Assembly (NCBI GenBank): GCA_019654715.1
Contig: BPEH01000004.1
Span: 25,047 to 89,046 of the forward strand
Origin: Fidelibacterota bacterium
GTDB taxonomy: Bacteria; Fidelibacterota; Marinisomatia; Marinisomatales; Marinisomataceae
Reading direction: 5' to 3'
Length of the DNA stretch: 64,000 bases
A program made the translations under genes and the position numbers. The notes beneath the pieces were generated by a model. The model was not told the origin of the DNA. It did no database searches and saw only the letters and a list, made by a program, of their open reading frames with translations. Positions 49,608 to 58,606 of this stretch are shown in pieces. Numbering within the stretch: position 1 is the stretch's first letter; every line of letters begins with the position of its first letter.

Positions 49608-50602
49608 TTATTGACCCAAATAAACTCGGAGAGGTTCACTGCGTGTTTTATGCGCAAGACGTCTTATTGCTTTTTCTTTAATTTGACGCACACGTTCACG
49701 TGTTAGATTAAATTGTTCACCAATCTCATTTAGTGTAAAAGATCGATCTCGATTAATGCCAAAATACATCTCAATCACAGAACGTTCTCTATCTGTTAGA
49801 GTGCTTAAAGCAGATGCAATTTCTTCCTTCATGGAAGTATCCATTACTTTGTTATCAGGATCTTTTTCTTGTTCATCCTCAATAACATTAATAAGTGAAC
49901 TGTCTTCTCCATCAGAAAACGGTGCATCTAATGAACTATGTCTTCTCGAATACTGTAGAGCATTGAATACTTCATTGGTTCCAATATCAAGTTGGTGACT
50001 AATTTCTTCAACTTTTGGTTGTCTACCAATCTCTGCTTCTAATTTTTCAGCTGCTTTGGTAATCTTTGTAATTGTACCTACACGATTTAAAGGTAATCTA
50101 ATTAATCGTCCTTGTTCAGCAAGTGCTTGTAAGATAGCTTGTCTAATCCACCATACTGCATATGAAATAAATTTAAAACCTCTTGATGGATCAAAACGTT
50201 TTGCTGCCTTAATCAATCCTAAATTTCCTTCATTGATAATGTCAGAAAGAGATAACCCATTTCCTTGGTATTTTTTTGCAACAGAAACAACAAATCTTAG
50301 GTTTGCTTCAACCAATTCTTTCATTGCTGCTTTATCACCTTTTCTATTCGAACTGCAAGTTCTACTTCTCTCTCTGGTGGTAAAGGTTCATATTGAGAGA
50401 TTTCTGACAAATACATACTAATAGTTCCGCTAGAAACCTTTGATCGTCTAATTTTTTCGTTAGCACGTTCCTTTGCAGCCTTTACCTTGTCTTCTGCTGA
50501 CAGCTCTACTTCAATCTCTGCTGCAAGCGTATCGGCATCAGTTCCTTCGATACTATTTAGCTCTTTTTCTAATTGTTTTTTGGAAAGTTTTTTTGCACTC
50601 AA
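49608..50602 (-). CDS. rpoD: Primary-type sigma-70 factor, one frameshift
   Basis: A 331-residue sigma factor after repair. A charged Lys/Glu-rich N-terminus (no region 1.1) leads to region 1.2 ([16 protein letters not shown]), region 2 ([34 protein letters not shown]), region 3 ([12 protein letters not shown]) and region 4 ([18 protein letters not shown]). The shift near 50322 breaks the short stretch [17 protein letters not shown]. Bacteroidota and relatives have such short primary sigma factors. It is followed by MAPEG and der, and preceded by a 115-base gap that probably holds its promoter. Confidence 0.9.
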
Positions 50603-50717
50603 TTGATTATTCCTCTTTGAAAAAATATTGACCTTATCACGACTGAGAATTTACAAAATTATTTATATTTTCCAAGCCATTTATGTATGATTCAATTTAT
50701 TACTAAAAAGTAAAAAA

Positions 50718-51560
50718 TTATTTTTTGAAACTAGCAACAGCGTCTTTAAGATCGATACATTTAAATTGATACCCACTTTCAAGGGTACGTTTTGGGATAG
50801 TTTTATAACCATATTCCAACATTTCAGTCATTGGAATAATATTCCTAAGAAAATAGACTGGTATAACTATAGAATTAAAATCTTGATGAGTAATAGGATT
50901 AGGTGAAACCAAATTAAATGGTCCTTTTATATTATGTGTCATTGAAAATTCAATAAAACCAACTACATCATCAATATGAATCCAAGGAAAAAAATGATTT
51001 TTAGCACCTATATGAGGAAAAAATCTTACAAGATTATAAAATTCTTTTGTTAAAACAACACCAATACGCAAATTCACAACGCGTATTCCTTCTTTTGTAA
51101 AAATATCACATGATTCTTCGTTTAGCTTACATACATCTGCCAGAAAAGTGTCTCCATTAGGAGAAAATTCATCAACAGATTCCCTATAGACTGCATCTTT
51201 TCTAGCATAAAAACCTACTGCAGAAGCATTAATAAGCATTTGAGGTTTAATATGATTCATCTCAAGAAAATTCTTTAAATCTTTTGTAATATCTATTCTG
51301 CTAGACTTGATTTTTTTCTTAATTTTTTTAGTCCAAATCTGCATCACAGATTCTCCGCTCAACTTTATAACAATATTAATATCTTTTAATAAGTCAGAAT
51401 TATTTGTATTCCAATCAACTAAAGAAACATTTTCATCGAACTTTTTAGAATATTTCTTGGGATTTCTTGATAAAAGAACTATATGATGATCTTTTTTTGA
51501 TAATGATTCGACTAATTTTGTACCAATAGTCCCCGTACCGCCAACAATGAGAATATTCAC
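50718..51560 (-). CDS. TIGR01777-type SDR epimerase
   Basis: A 280-residue extended SDR protein. It has NILIVGGTGTIGTKLVESL (NAD(P)-binding Gly-rich motif), VDWNT, IVIKLSGESVMQIWTKKIKKKI with SSRIDITKDL, and ASAVGFYA, all typical of the YfcH/SDR39U1 group, whose substrate is unknown. The Tyr-x3-Lys pair of classical SDRs is not obvious. The start is GTG 51560 overlapping the enoyl-CoA hydratase stop as GTGA. It is the last gene of the acyl-CoA operon. Confidence 0.85.
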   Translation of the reverse strand: MNILIVGGTGTIGTKLVESLSKKDHHIVLLSRNPKKYSKKFDENVSLVDWNTNNSDLLKDINIVIKLSGESVMQIWTKKIKKKIKSSRIDITKDLKNFLEMNHIKPQMLINASAVGFYARKDAVYRESVDEFSPNGDTFLADVCKLNEESCDIFTKEGIRVVNLRIGVVLTKEFYNLVRFFPHIGAKNHFFPWIHIDDVVGFIEFSMTHNIKGPFNLVSPNPITHQDFNSIVIPVYFLRNIIPMTEMLEYGYKTIPKRTLESGYQFKCIDLKDAVASFKK

Positions 51561-52300
51561 TTCTTGGAAAGACTACTTACAACAGCTTTGACTTTTGCTT
51601 GTGTTTCGCTACTAAACCAATTATCAATTAATATTTCATAATCAAAACTAGTATCATGCATTAAAGATTGCTTTAACCTAACAAATGGTTCTCCAGCATC
51701 TATATAAAATTTTGCCAATTCTTTTGCTTTTTTCAGAGCTTGAGATGTGGCTCTCTTTTTGCCTGTTAACCGATGTCCAATTAATTCATTAATAAGACCT
51801 TTTTTGTGCGCTTGCGAAGGAGTATACATTTTACATTGTGTTGCAACTTCAAAAAGGTTATCCCTGCTAATTGAATGAGATATAATGGATAACATATCTG
51901 GAGGCAAATCAATACCTATGTACATTTCATTAAGACCCATTCTATGTGTTCCATGTATTCCATAACGATAATCAGATGCTAGTGCTAACAAACACCCTCC
52001 AGCAATAGCGTGACCGCCAACTATACTAATCACCGGCCCAGGGAATTCTCTGCATGCCTTAAAAAGATCTCCAAGAGTACCAAAAATAAGAGAAACTTCC
52101 TTTCGTTCTTTTGCGCTCATTAAATCTCTTAGATTCAGACCAGCGCTAAATACTTTTTCGTTGCCAAGAATAATAACAGCCTTGCATTCATTATAATTTA
52201 ATTCTTTGATAATTTTTTTTACTCTGTCAACGCTTAAGAGATTTGGGCCTTTATCCCCCATTCGAATAATTTTAATCTCATTTTCTACTGTAACATTCAT
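51557..52300 (-). CDS. Enoyl-CoA hydratase/isomerase (crotonase) family protein
   Basis: A 247-residue crotonase. VFSAGLNLRDLM forms the first oxyanion-hole strand, VGGHAIAGGCLLALASDYR the second, and GLNEMYIGIDLP carries a Glu in the catalytic region. Members hydrate, isomerise or hydrolyse CoA thioesters. In this operon, hydration of a trans-2-enoyl-CoA is likely. It overlaps the SDR gene and lies 11 bases after the thioesterase gene. Confidence 0.85.
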   Translation of the reverse strand: MNVTVENEIKIIRMGDKGPNLLSVDRVKKIIKELNYNECKAVIILGNEKVFSAGLNLRDLMSAKERKEVSLIFGTLGDLFKACREFPGPVISIVGGHAIAGGCLLALASDYRYGIHGTHRMGLNEMYIGIDLPPDMLSIISHSISRDNLFEVATQCKMYTPSQAHKKGLINELIGHRLTGKKRATSQALKKAKELAKFYIDAGEPFVRLKQSLMHDTSFDYEILIDNWFSSETQAKVKAVVSSLSKK

Positions 52301-52311
52301 TTTAATATCCT

Positions 52312-52716
52312 TTATTCCATTTGTTCTCTAATAACATCAAATACCGGAACAGTCTTTTGAGCAACATAATCAAAGCAAACCAAGGTAGTAATGCATTTAA
52401 CTGCACAATCAGTTTCACCCTTTAAAAATAAACCATATTCATAATCAAAACTCTTATTGCCTACTCTCGAAACTTTAATTCCTATATCTACTTCTTTCGG
52501 ATGCTTGACTTGTTTATAAAAATCTAATTTCATTGATGCAACAATAAATGGGAAAGAATTTTTATTATAAGCATCTAACCCTAAATCTTTCGCATGACGT
52601 ATTCTAGCATCTTCAAAATAAGCTACAACTGTTCCATGGTTAAGATGTCCCAACATATCTTCATCATACCATCGGGTTTCTAGATCATAAAAAGTTTTAA
52701 ATTGTTCTCGTGTCAT
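52312..52716 (-). CDS. 4HBT-fold acyl-CoA thioesterase (YbgC/FadM-like)
   Basis: A 134-residue hotdog protein with YDLETRWYDEDMLGHLNHGTVVAYFEDAR, where Asp in the DxDxxGHxNxxxY motif is catalytic. It hydrolyses acyl-CoA esters. The chain length is not evident. It overlaps the DUF393-containing gene by TAATG and precedes enoyl-CoA hydratase, in keeping with fatty acyl-CoA turnover. Confidence 0.85.
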   Translation of the reverse strand: MTREQFKTFYDLETRWYDEDMLGHLNHGTVVAYFEDARIRHAKDLGLDAYNKNSFPFIVASMKLDFYKQVKHPKEVDIGIKVSRVGNKSFDYEYGLFLKGETDCAVKCITTLVCFDYVAQKTVPVFDVIREQME

Positions 52717-53765
52717 TATTCAATTAAGAATTGTGAATTTTCATTAGGAAAAATACATTTTTCTTTTTTTCCAAACCAGCTATATCTTTTCCTTGAGACC
52801 AAATTGTATATTTTATCTGCTAAAAATCTTGGAATAATAAATCTCAAATATTGCAAAGGATGATTTAAAAATTTTAATATTATAAATGCCGCTTCCGATT
52901 TTTTAAAAACTGTATCACCTTGTTTTACAATAACAGTATCGATATCTGAGATTTCATCTATATTGAGAGTTCTTTTGGCATAATTAGATTGCAAGGGACT
53001 ATATTGAATTCTCTTTTTATGATCGTGTTTTATAGAAAAATCAACAAGATTAGAACATAAAAAACAAATTCCATCGTAGTATATAACTAATTGAGGTTTC
53101 ATTAAAAAAATAAAAGGAATAATAAAAGCTGTTTTCTTCTTGTATTCTTTATGCTCTTCAAAGCGAGATAAAGATTTATCAATTCGAATCATCCCAGGAA
53201 TCCATACAGACAGTACAAATGCTCCTAAAATTAGTATTGGTACCCACCAAAGGCTAGATTCAATAGTTAAAAGGAGAAAACCAGTATAAATTAATAATTC
53301 GCCAAAATAATTTGGATGCCTGCAATGCTTCCATAAACCTTCTGTCATCAATCCTGAATTATGTTTTAAAAAGATATGCTTCTGCATATCTGACACAAAA
53401 TGATAGAATACACCAAAAATAAAAATAATAATTGAAGCTACTATCACTTGCGGAGAAGCTATATGGAACACAGGCTCTTGGGTTGTTATAATAAAAGCAG
53501 GAGACCAATATGCCATCAAGCAAAAAAGCATAAAAATAGCATATGGTAGATTTGCCTTTTCTTCCCAGCTTTTGTCAGGGAAAATATTGCTCTTCATTAC
53601 CCACATAATTCCATATAAACCATGTAAACAGAAATAAATCCATGCTGTGATATTATCTTGATGGAAAATGTTTTCCTGTTCATTAAAACAACAAATCAGG
53701 CCAAGGACAACTATCCAAGTAACGCTTTTAGAAAAATCAATGACGTATTTTTGTTTAATTCGCAT
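52716..53765 (-). CDS. DUF1295/ICMT-like membrane protein fused to a DUF393 thiol-disulfide domain (fusion probably artefactual)
   Basis: As read, 349 residues. Residues 1-220 have several hydrophobic helices and the reductase/methyltransferase block GLMTEGLWKHCRHPNYFGELL of the DUF1295/ICMT type. From about residue 222 a soluble DUF393 (DCC-like) domain begins with LVIYYDGICFLCS, including a CxxC motif. The join is at T7 on the coding strand (53104-53110). With six T, the first part would end TAA and the second begin as TAATG with MKPQLVIYYDG, the junction style common in this genome. It is therefore probably two genes, 53100-53765 and 52716-53102. The substrates of both parts are unknown. 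Confidence 0.72.
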   Translation of the reverse strand: MRIKQKYVIDFSKSVTWIVVLGLICCFNEQENIFHQDNITAWIYFCLHGLYGIMWVMKSNIFPDKSWEEKANLPYAIFMLFCLMAYWSPAFIITTQEPVFHIASPQVIVASIIIFIFGVFYHFVSDMQKHIFLKHNSGLMTEGLWKHCRHPNYFGELLIYTGFLLLTIESSLWWVPILILGAFVLSVWIPGMIRIDKSLSRFEEHKEYKKKTAFIIPFIFLMKPQLVIYYDGICFLCSNLVDFSIKHDHKKRIQYSPLQSNYAKRTLNIDEISDIDTVIVKQGDTVFKKSEAAFIILKFLNHPLQYLRFIIPRFLADKIYNLVSRKRYSWFGKKEKCIFPNENSQFLIE

Positions 53766-53859
53766 AAAAGAAAAATGGTATTAGAGAAATTAATAAAACA
53801 ATAATGATAGTTATAACTGATTTCTTATATTTGTTAATTAATTCTTCTTTTTTATTCAT
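53755..53859 (-). CDS. Small single-helix membrane protein, 34 residues
   Basis: An ORF too short for standard calling: MNKKEELINKYKKSV then a hydrophobic helix ITIIIVLLISLIPFFFY and stop. The ATG overlaps the rhodanese stop by 8 bases, and the stop overlaps the next gene's start by 11. This is the expected spacing for a coupled gene in this operon. No family recognised. Coding status is inferred from position, not homology. Confidence 0.5.
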   Translation of the reverse strand: MNKKEELINKYKKSVITIIIVLLISLIPFFFYAN

Positions 53860-54229
53860 TGGCTAATGCATCCCACGCAAGCATACCACCGTCAACATTA
53901 ACAGCAGTAAAATTATTGGTATTTAGAATGTCTTTCCCTCTGTTAGATCGGTTACCACTTCGACATACTACATAGATTGTTTTATCTTTCACAGAATCTA
54001 GTTCATTTAATCTATCTGCAAGATCATCAATAGGAATAAGCATTGCCCCTTCAATATGTCCCAAAGGACCATAAAATTCTTCTTCTGTTCTAACATCAAG
54101 AACGACTGTATCATCGGCTAATACGCTGGATTTAAACTCTTCCATAGTAACAATATCATTAAATTCTGTTTTTGCACAACACATTAACAAAAAGATAGCT
54201 AAAAAAATTGAAAATAAATATTTAATCAT
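53852..54229 (-). CDS. Exported rhodanese-like lipoprotein
   Basis: A 125-residue protein with a lipoprotein-type signal (LFSIFLAIFLLMCCA, acyl-Cys at about 17-18). The rhodanese domain has VLDVRTEEEF, GHIEGAMLIP and the active-site loop VCRSGNRS with catalytic Cys. It may carry persulfide sulfur in the periplasm, or act only in redox sensing. It is sandwiched between two small membrane proteins that overlap it by 8 bases on each side. Confidence 0.85.
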   Translation of the reverse strand: MIKYLFSIFLAIFLLMCCAKTEFNDIVTMEEFKSSVLADDTVVLDVRTEEEFYGPLGHIEGAMLIPIDDLADRLNELDSVKDKTIYVVCRSGNRSNRGKDILNTNNFTAVNVDGGMLAWDALANE

Positions 54230-54323
54230 TTTTTCTTCTCTGTATGTAACGTTTTATAGTAAAAATATTAAACAATGTGGCTAAAATAACCAACACTGTC
54301 ATTAAGATTATTGTTCCTTTCAT
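54222..54323 (-). CDS. Small single-helix membrane protein, 33 residues
   Basis: MKGTIILMTVLVILATLFNI is a hydrophobic helix, followed by a basic tail (KRYIQRRKND). The ATG overlaps the hydroxylase stop as TGATG, and the stop overlaps the rhodanese start by 8 bases. The arrangement mirrors the small ORF on the other side. No homologue recognised; position is the evidence. Confidence 0.5.
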   Translation of the reverse strand: MKGTIILMTVLVILATLFNIFTIKRYIQRRKND

Positions 54324-55016
54324 CAGTCAATTTCCGTTCCAAATACTTTATCCCACAGTGTAAATGTAGAAGCATAATTACCTTTATTTTTTGAGTGATG
54401 GAGATCATGGTGTTCAGTAGTACCATAGAAAGGAATTAAAGATGTAAACTTTGATGATTTGATTCCAGAATGGATATCTAACTCATGTAGATTTCTTAAC
54501 GCAGACATAACCCAAAATGCATAGATATTTATTTCAGAAAAAGATGCAATAACTACTAAACCAATAAAAGGACCGATAGCTCCGAAAAACCATTCTAAAG
54601 GATGGGTAAAGATATATTCCATTGGAATGGGCATTGTAGATCGATGGTGGGTTTTATGAATATGTTTGTATAAAAACTTCGTATGCAAAGCTGAGTGATA
54701 GAAATAGAAGTATAAATCATCTATTAGAAAAATTAAAACCAACTGCCAAGTAAATACCCAAACTGTCGGTAATCCAAAAACAATAAAATCTTGAAGAAGA
54801 AAAACGCCAACAATTCCTACCCCTTAATAAGATAGAAATATTAAATAAAATTAGAGGGAATCTTTCATAAAAACGCTTAGCGAAATATTCTTTTGGTTGA
54901 ATGCGATAATCATTAATAAGATTGGTATGTAAAATCAAAGCTGTATATATGTATCCTATAAGATTTGTACAAAAAAGAATGGCTACAGTAATCAATATTG
55001 CTGTGGTTATATCCAT
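54323..55016 (-). CDS. Fatty acid hydroxylase/sterol desaturase family di-iron protein, one frameshift
   Basis: About 231 residues after repair, with an N-terminal membrane helix (ILITVAILFCTNLIGYIYTAL) and more helices. The histidine clusters are HSALH, HKTHH and HHDLHH, the eight-His ligands of the family, with LRNLHELDIHSG between. The shift is near 54820 in a region with CCCC. Family members hydroxylate, desaturate or open lipid tails with O2, so it may introduce a hydroxyl into a lipid whose later breakdown uses the downstream and upstream acyl-CoA genes. It is 23 bases after the APH-like kinase gene. Confidence 0.82.
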
Positions 55017-55039
55017 AGTGATGTAATTTAGCTTACATG

Positions 55040-56215
55040 CTATTCAAAAAGGTCATTTAATCTATTTTTTATTATTGCTTGATTTGCCATAATACCTAAT
55101 GATCTTACAGCAATATTCAACATACTGAATCGCTTATCTTTGGTATAACCTTTGTGGTACCTAAAATAAATTTGTTGTGCAATAATTGCTATTTTAAATA
55201 ACCCATATACGTAATAAAAAGTAGGATTTTCAATCGTTTTTCCAGATTTCTTCTCATACATACCAAGTAATTTGTTTCGAGAAGGATTACCGTCCAAAGT
55301 AGTTGGACTTAATTGAAATATTTGAAGTTCTTCAGGATCATTTTTATCCATCCAATATCCAAGTGTAGTTCCAAAATCCATTAGCGGATCTCCAAGCGTT
55401 GCCATCTCCCAATCTAAAACCGCAATCACTTTTGTTGAATCTTTGGGATCAAGTACCATATTATCGTATTTAAAATCATTATGAATAATAGAAGAAGAAG
55501 ATTCTTTAGGTTGATTTTCATTTAACCATTTTGCAATAAAATCCATTTCCGGAATATCATCTGTCTTTGCATGATAATATCTTTTAGTCCATCCAGAAAT
55601 TTGTCGTTTTACATAACCATCAATTTTCCCAAAATTCATTAACTCATTTTTATTTAAATCTACTTGATGCAATTCTACTAACGTATCGACTAATGAATCA
55701 GCAATCCCTGACATCGTATCAGAATCAGGTGCATTTTTTTGAGAAATCCCTGGTCTCAATATATACCCTTTAACACAATCCATTACATAGAACGGAACGC
55801 CAAGAACAGATTGATCATCAGAATAGAAATGGACATTAGGAATTTTTGAAAATTCTGTTTTTAGTTTTTTCAATATTTGGTACTCTCTAAACATATCATG
55901 TCCACCTTTTAGGCTATCTGCCCCATAAGGAGGTCTTCTCAATACAAGTTCATTGTCGTCTGTCTTCAGGTAATATGTTAGATTGGAAAAACCGCTTGGG
56001 AATTGTTTAATAGATAAATTATCTGCATTAAAACCTTTAGATCTTAAAAAATTACTAATTGATTCCACAGGAAGAGTCTCACCCTCTCTGATATCTTTGG
56101 GTAAATCCATTTCAAATGTAACATTATTATTATTTTTTAGAATCTTTGAAAATTTAAGATAGAATTTTAACCAAATTGGAATTGGTAAGTTAATTTTTGA
56201 TTTCTTTCCAAACAT
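55040..56215 (-). CDS. APH-family phosphotransferase of the ACAD10/11-LvaA type
   Basis: A 391-residue protein with the aminoglycoside-phosphotransferase kinase fold: VLRRPPYGADSLKGGHDMFREY (nucleotide-binding), the catalytic HNDFKYDNMV, and the metal-binding LDWEMATLGDPLMDFG. The DWEMATLGDP block is typical of the acyl-CoA-dehydrogenase-associated subgroup. In mammals an APH-like domain is fused to acyl-CoA dehydrogenase in ACAD10/11; in P. putida, LvaA phosphorylates 4-hydroxyacyl-CoA. Here the ATG (56215) abuts the ACAD stop, so the pair is a split version. The first 36 residues (basic and hydrophobic) may be spurious, with MDLPKDIREG an alternative start. Confidence 0.85.
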   Translation of the reverse strand: MFGKKSKINLPIPIWLKFYLKFSKILKNNNNVTFEMDLPKDIREGETLPVESISNFLRSKGFNADNLSIKQFPSGFSNLTYYLKTDDNELVLRRPPYGADSLKGGHDMFREYQILKKLKTEFSKIPNVHFYSDDQSVLGVPFYVMDCVKGYILRPGISQKNAPDSDTMSGIADSLVDTLVELHQVDLNKNELMNFGKIDGYVKRQISGWTKRYYHAKTDDIPEMDFIAKWLNENQPKESSSSIIHNDFKYDNMVLDPKDSTKVIAVLDWEMATLGDPLMDFGTTLGYWMDKNDPEELQIFQLSPTTLDGNPSRNKLLGMYEKKSGKTIENPTFYYVYGLFKIAIIAQQIYFRYHKGYTKDKRFSMLNIAVRSLGIMANQAIIKNRLNDLFE

Positions 56216-57409
56216 CTATTTAGAGTAAGATTTTAAAATCTCTCTAGCTACTCGTACTTTATGCACTTCATCTGCTCCATCATAGATTCTAGCAGCTCTC
56301 TCATGCCTATATAGAAGTGCAATAGGAGTATCATCCGTCATTCCAAGAGCTCCATGAACTTGAAGTACACGATCTAAAACATTTTGTAGCACATTGGCTA
56401 CATAAAATTTTATAGTAGAAATTTCTACTTTTGCAGAATCTGCACCATGTTCATCAATTTTTTTAGCTGTATCAAGAACCATTAGTCTTGAAGCATTAAT
56501 TTCAGCACGAGATTCAGCAATCCAATTCTGAATAGTTTGTTTTGTTGCTAAAGGCTTATTTGGCGCAAGTTCACGAGTCAATGCCCTATTGCACATCATA
56601 TCAAACATACGTTCACATTCACCAACCCAACGCATACAATGATGAATTCTTCCTGGACCTAATCTATCTTGGGCAATCTTAAATCCTTCACCTGCTTTTC
56701 CAAGTAAATTTTCTTCTGGAACAGTACAATTTTCATAGCGAATCTCAGCATGTGCATTCCAACCATCTCCTTCATCTCCCATAACAGGAATATTCCTAAT
56801 AAATTTAAATCCTTCGGTATCGGTTGGGACAATAATTTGGCTAGCACGCAGATAAGGATTAGGATTATCAGGGTCTGTAACTACCATAGCAATGGCAAAA
56901 CTTGCACCGTCAGCCGAAGAAGTAAACCATTTATGTCCATTAATAACATAATTTTTTCCATCTTTTTTTGCAATTGTTCCCATCATAGTAGGATTAGAAC
57001 CCGCAAATTCAGGCTCTGTCATTGAAAAACAACTCCTAGCATCTCCATTAAGAAGAGGTTTTAAAAATGTTTCTTTTTGATAATCAGATCCATGATCCAT
57101 TAATATTTCCATATTTCCAGCATCTGGTGCTTGACAATTAAAAACATACAAACCATAAAAAGAATGACCTAATATCTCATAAATCTGACCTAATTGGTAT
57201 AAGCTTAACCCTAGACCACCATATTCCTTTGGAATTTGAGGAGTAAATAAACCTAAAGATCGAACTTTATCTCTTTTCTCTTCTAAATAAGGTAAATGTT
57301 CTTTGAAAGTATGTTGAATATCAAATTTTTCTTCACTAACCATCTCTTCTTTAATGAAATCTTTGATGGTTGATTTAATTTTTTGGAACTCTTTGTCTGC
57401 TATGGCCAT
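56216..57409 (-). CDS. Acyl-CoA dehydrogenase, ACAD10/11 type
   Basis: A 397-residue flavoprotein. It has GHKWFTSSADGASFAIAMVV, SMTEPEFAGSNP (flavin site), QDRLGPGRIHHCMRW and ALGMTDDTPIALLYRHERAARIYDGADEVHK near the end. MCAD-type enzymes carry the catalytic base as Glu in YEGT; here the site reads YDGA, followed by DEVH, a form typical of the ACAD11-like group. It would be expected to act on a phosphorylated 4-hydroxyacyl-CoA and eliminate phosphate, or on long-chain acyl-CoA. It is 7 bases after the histidine phosphatase and abuts the kinase gene. Confidence 0.9.
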   Translation of the reverse strand: MAIADKEFQKIKSTIKDFIKEEMVSEEKFDIQHTFKEHLPYLEEKRDKVRSLGLFTPQIPKEYGGLGLSLYQLGQIYEILGHSFYGLYVFNCQAPDAGNMEILMDHGSDYQKETFLKPLLNGDARSCFSMTEPEFAGSNPTMMGTIAKKDGKNYVINGHKWFTSSADGASFAIAMVVTDPDNPNPYLRASQIIVPTDTEGFKFIRNIPVMGDEGDGWNAHAEIRYENCTVPEENLLGKAGEGFKIAQDRLGPGRIHHCMRWVGECERMFDMMCNRALTRELAPNKPLATKQTIQNWIAESRAEINASRLMVLDTAKKIDEHGADSAKVEISTIKFYVANVLQNVLDRVLQVHGALGMTDDTPIALLYRHERAARIYDGADEVHKVRVAREILKSYSK

Positions 57410-57416
57410 TGTTTTC

Positions 57417-58118
57417 TTAAATATATGTTTCTAATTCCTTAGAAATGAAACTAACATTAAATGTCTTTAAAGTAAATCTTTCAGTTGTGCAAGAAAACTC
57501 TGATATTGAAGCATTCTTGATAGCAAAATTTTGCTTTTGTATATCCTGAGGACTGCACTGTGTTGCCTCTCCATAGAGTGCTGATATTACCCCACCAGAC
57601 GTTACAATGAGAACATTGGAAGATTCGGGCAAAGAATTTTGTATTGTATTTAACGATTTTTTCACTCTAGACCTAAAATCTGTATATGATTCTAAATCTG
57701 TATTGGTTAAATCTAGTTCCGACTTAGCCCATTTTAATGCAATATATTGAAACATTTTAAAAAACTTTTTTTCCTGATTATCGTTTTCATAATTTTTATA
57801 TAAATCAATCAGTTTGGAATCAGATTGTAGGAGTTTTGGTGCAAAATATTGAGTTACTTCCATCAAATGGTTTTCAGCAAATCCATTTTCAATAGAAAAA
57901 GGAATTTTTTCGTTAGCATTATACCCCTCTATGATTCCATCAAAAGTTTGTATATGGCGTTTGAGTGGACCAACAATTGCTTTATCAAAATTTAATTTCT
58001 GTTTTGCAAGTACCTTACCAAGCTCAACAGACTGTTTAAGACCTAAATCGCTAAGATTATCATAGTCATCTTCGCCAAATGAAGCCTGACCATGGCGTAC
58101 AAAAAATAATGTATTAAT
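57417..58118 (-). CDS. Histidine phosphatase (phosphoglycerate mutase-like) family protein, likely AUU start
   Basis: About 233 residues with the RHG catalytic motif in FFVRHGQASFG and LSDLGLKQ. The usual second histidine region reads VTSGGVISAL, a Ser in place of the HGG histidine, as in one subgroup. The reading frame extends upstream to ATG 58166, but that lies inside the MaoC gene. A strong AAGGGG (58125-58130) precedes ATT at 58118 by 6 bases, so AUU is the likely start, unless ATG was misread. Its acyl-CoA neighbours suggest a phosphatase for a phosphorylated intermediate. Confidence 0.72.
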   Translation of the reverse strand: MNTLFFVRHGQASFGEDDYDNLSDLGLKQSVELGKVLAKQKLNFDKAIVGPLKRHIQTFDGIIEGYNANEKIPFSIENGFAENHLMEVTQYFAPKLLQSDSKLIDLYKNYENDNQEKKFFKMFQYIALKWAKSELDLTNTDLESYTDFRSRVKKSLNTIQNSLPESSNVLIVTSGGVISALYGEATQCSPQDIQKQNFAIKNASISEFSCTTERFTLKTFNVSFISKELETYI

Positions 58119-58129
58119 TTTTTTCCCCT

Positions 58130-58597
58130 TTATTCGAAAATAAGAAAAACCAATTCTGCAACACATGCAGGTTTTTCACTATTTTCTAATTCAAAAGTCA
58201 AAGATACAATTAAACGTGCACCTTTTCCTTTCTGGTTATCTATTTTTTCAAAATTTTTTAAAACTGTCCTTCCTCTCACTTTGCTGTTTGCTGGAACAGG
58301 AGCAGTAAAACGTACATGGTTCAGTCCATAATTAATACCCATTTTTGCTGATTTAACGGCATAGGTATCCTCTAACATTCTTGGAGCCAGTGATAAAACA
58401 AGAAATCCGTGTGCTATCGTCGTTTTGAAAGGAGATAAAAGCTTTGCTTTCATAGGCTCGGTATGAATCCATTGAAGATCTCCAGTTACTTCTGCAAACT
58501 CATTAATTTGTTTTTGAGTAATCTTTTGCCATTCGGTAACACCAAGTTCTTGACCTACGCTGGCTTCTAATTCACTAATATTTTTAAACACTTTCAT
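58130..58597 (-). CDS. MaoC-like (R)-specific enoyl-CoA hydratase
   Basis: A 155-residue hotdog protein. GDLQWIHTEPMKA contains the catalytic Asp and His of the hydratase-2 motif, and AHGFLVLSL is the following helix. ITQKQINEFAEVTG also matches. It hydrates trans-2-enoyl-CoA to (R)-3-hydroxyacyl-CoA. Together with the crotonase further downstream, the operon has both hydratase types. It starts 9 bases after the MATE gene. Confidence 0.85.
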   Translation of the reverse strand: MKVFKNISELEASVGQELGVTEWQKITQKQINEFAEVTGDLQWIHTEPMKAKLLSPFKTTIAHGFLVLSLAPRMLEDTYAVKSAKMGINYGLNHVRFTAPVPANSKVRGRTVLKNFEKIDNQKGKGARLIVSLTFELENSEKPACVAELVFLIFE

Positions 58598-58606
58598 ACG
58601 TGAAAA

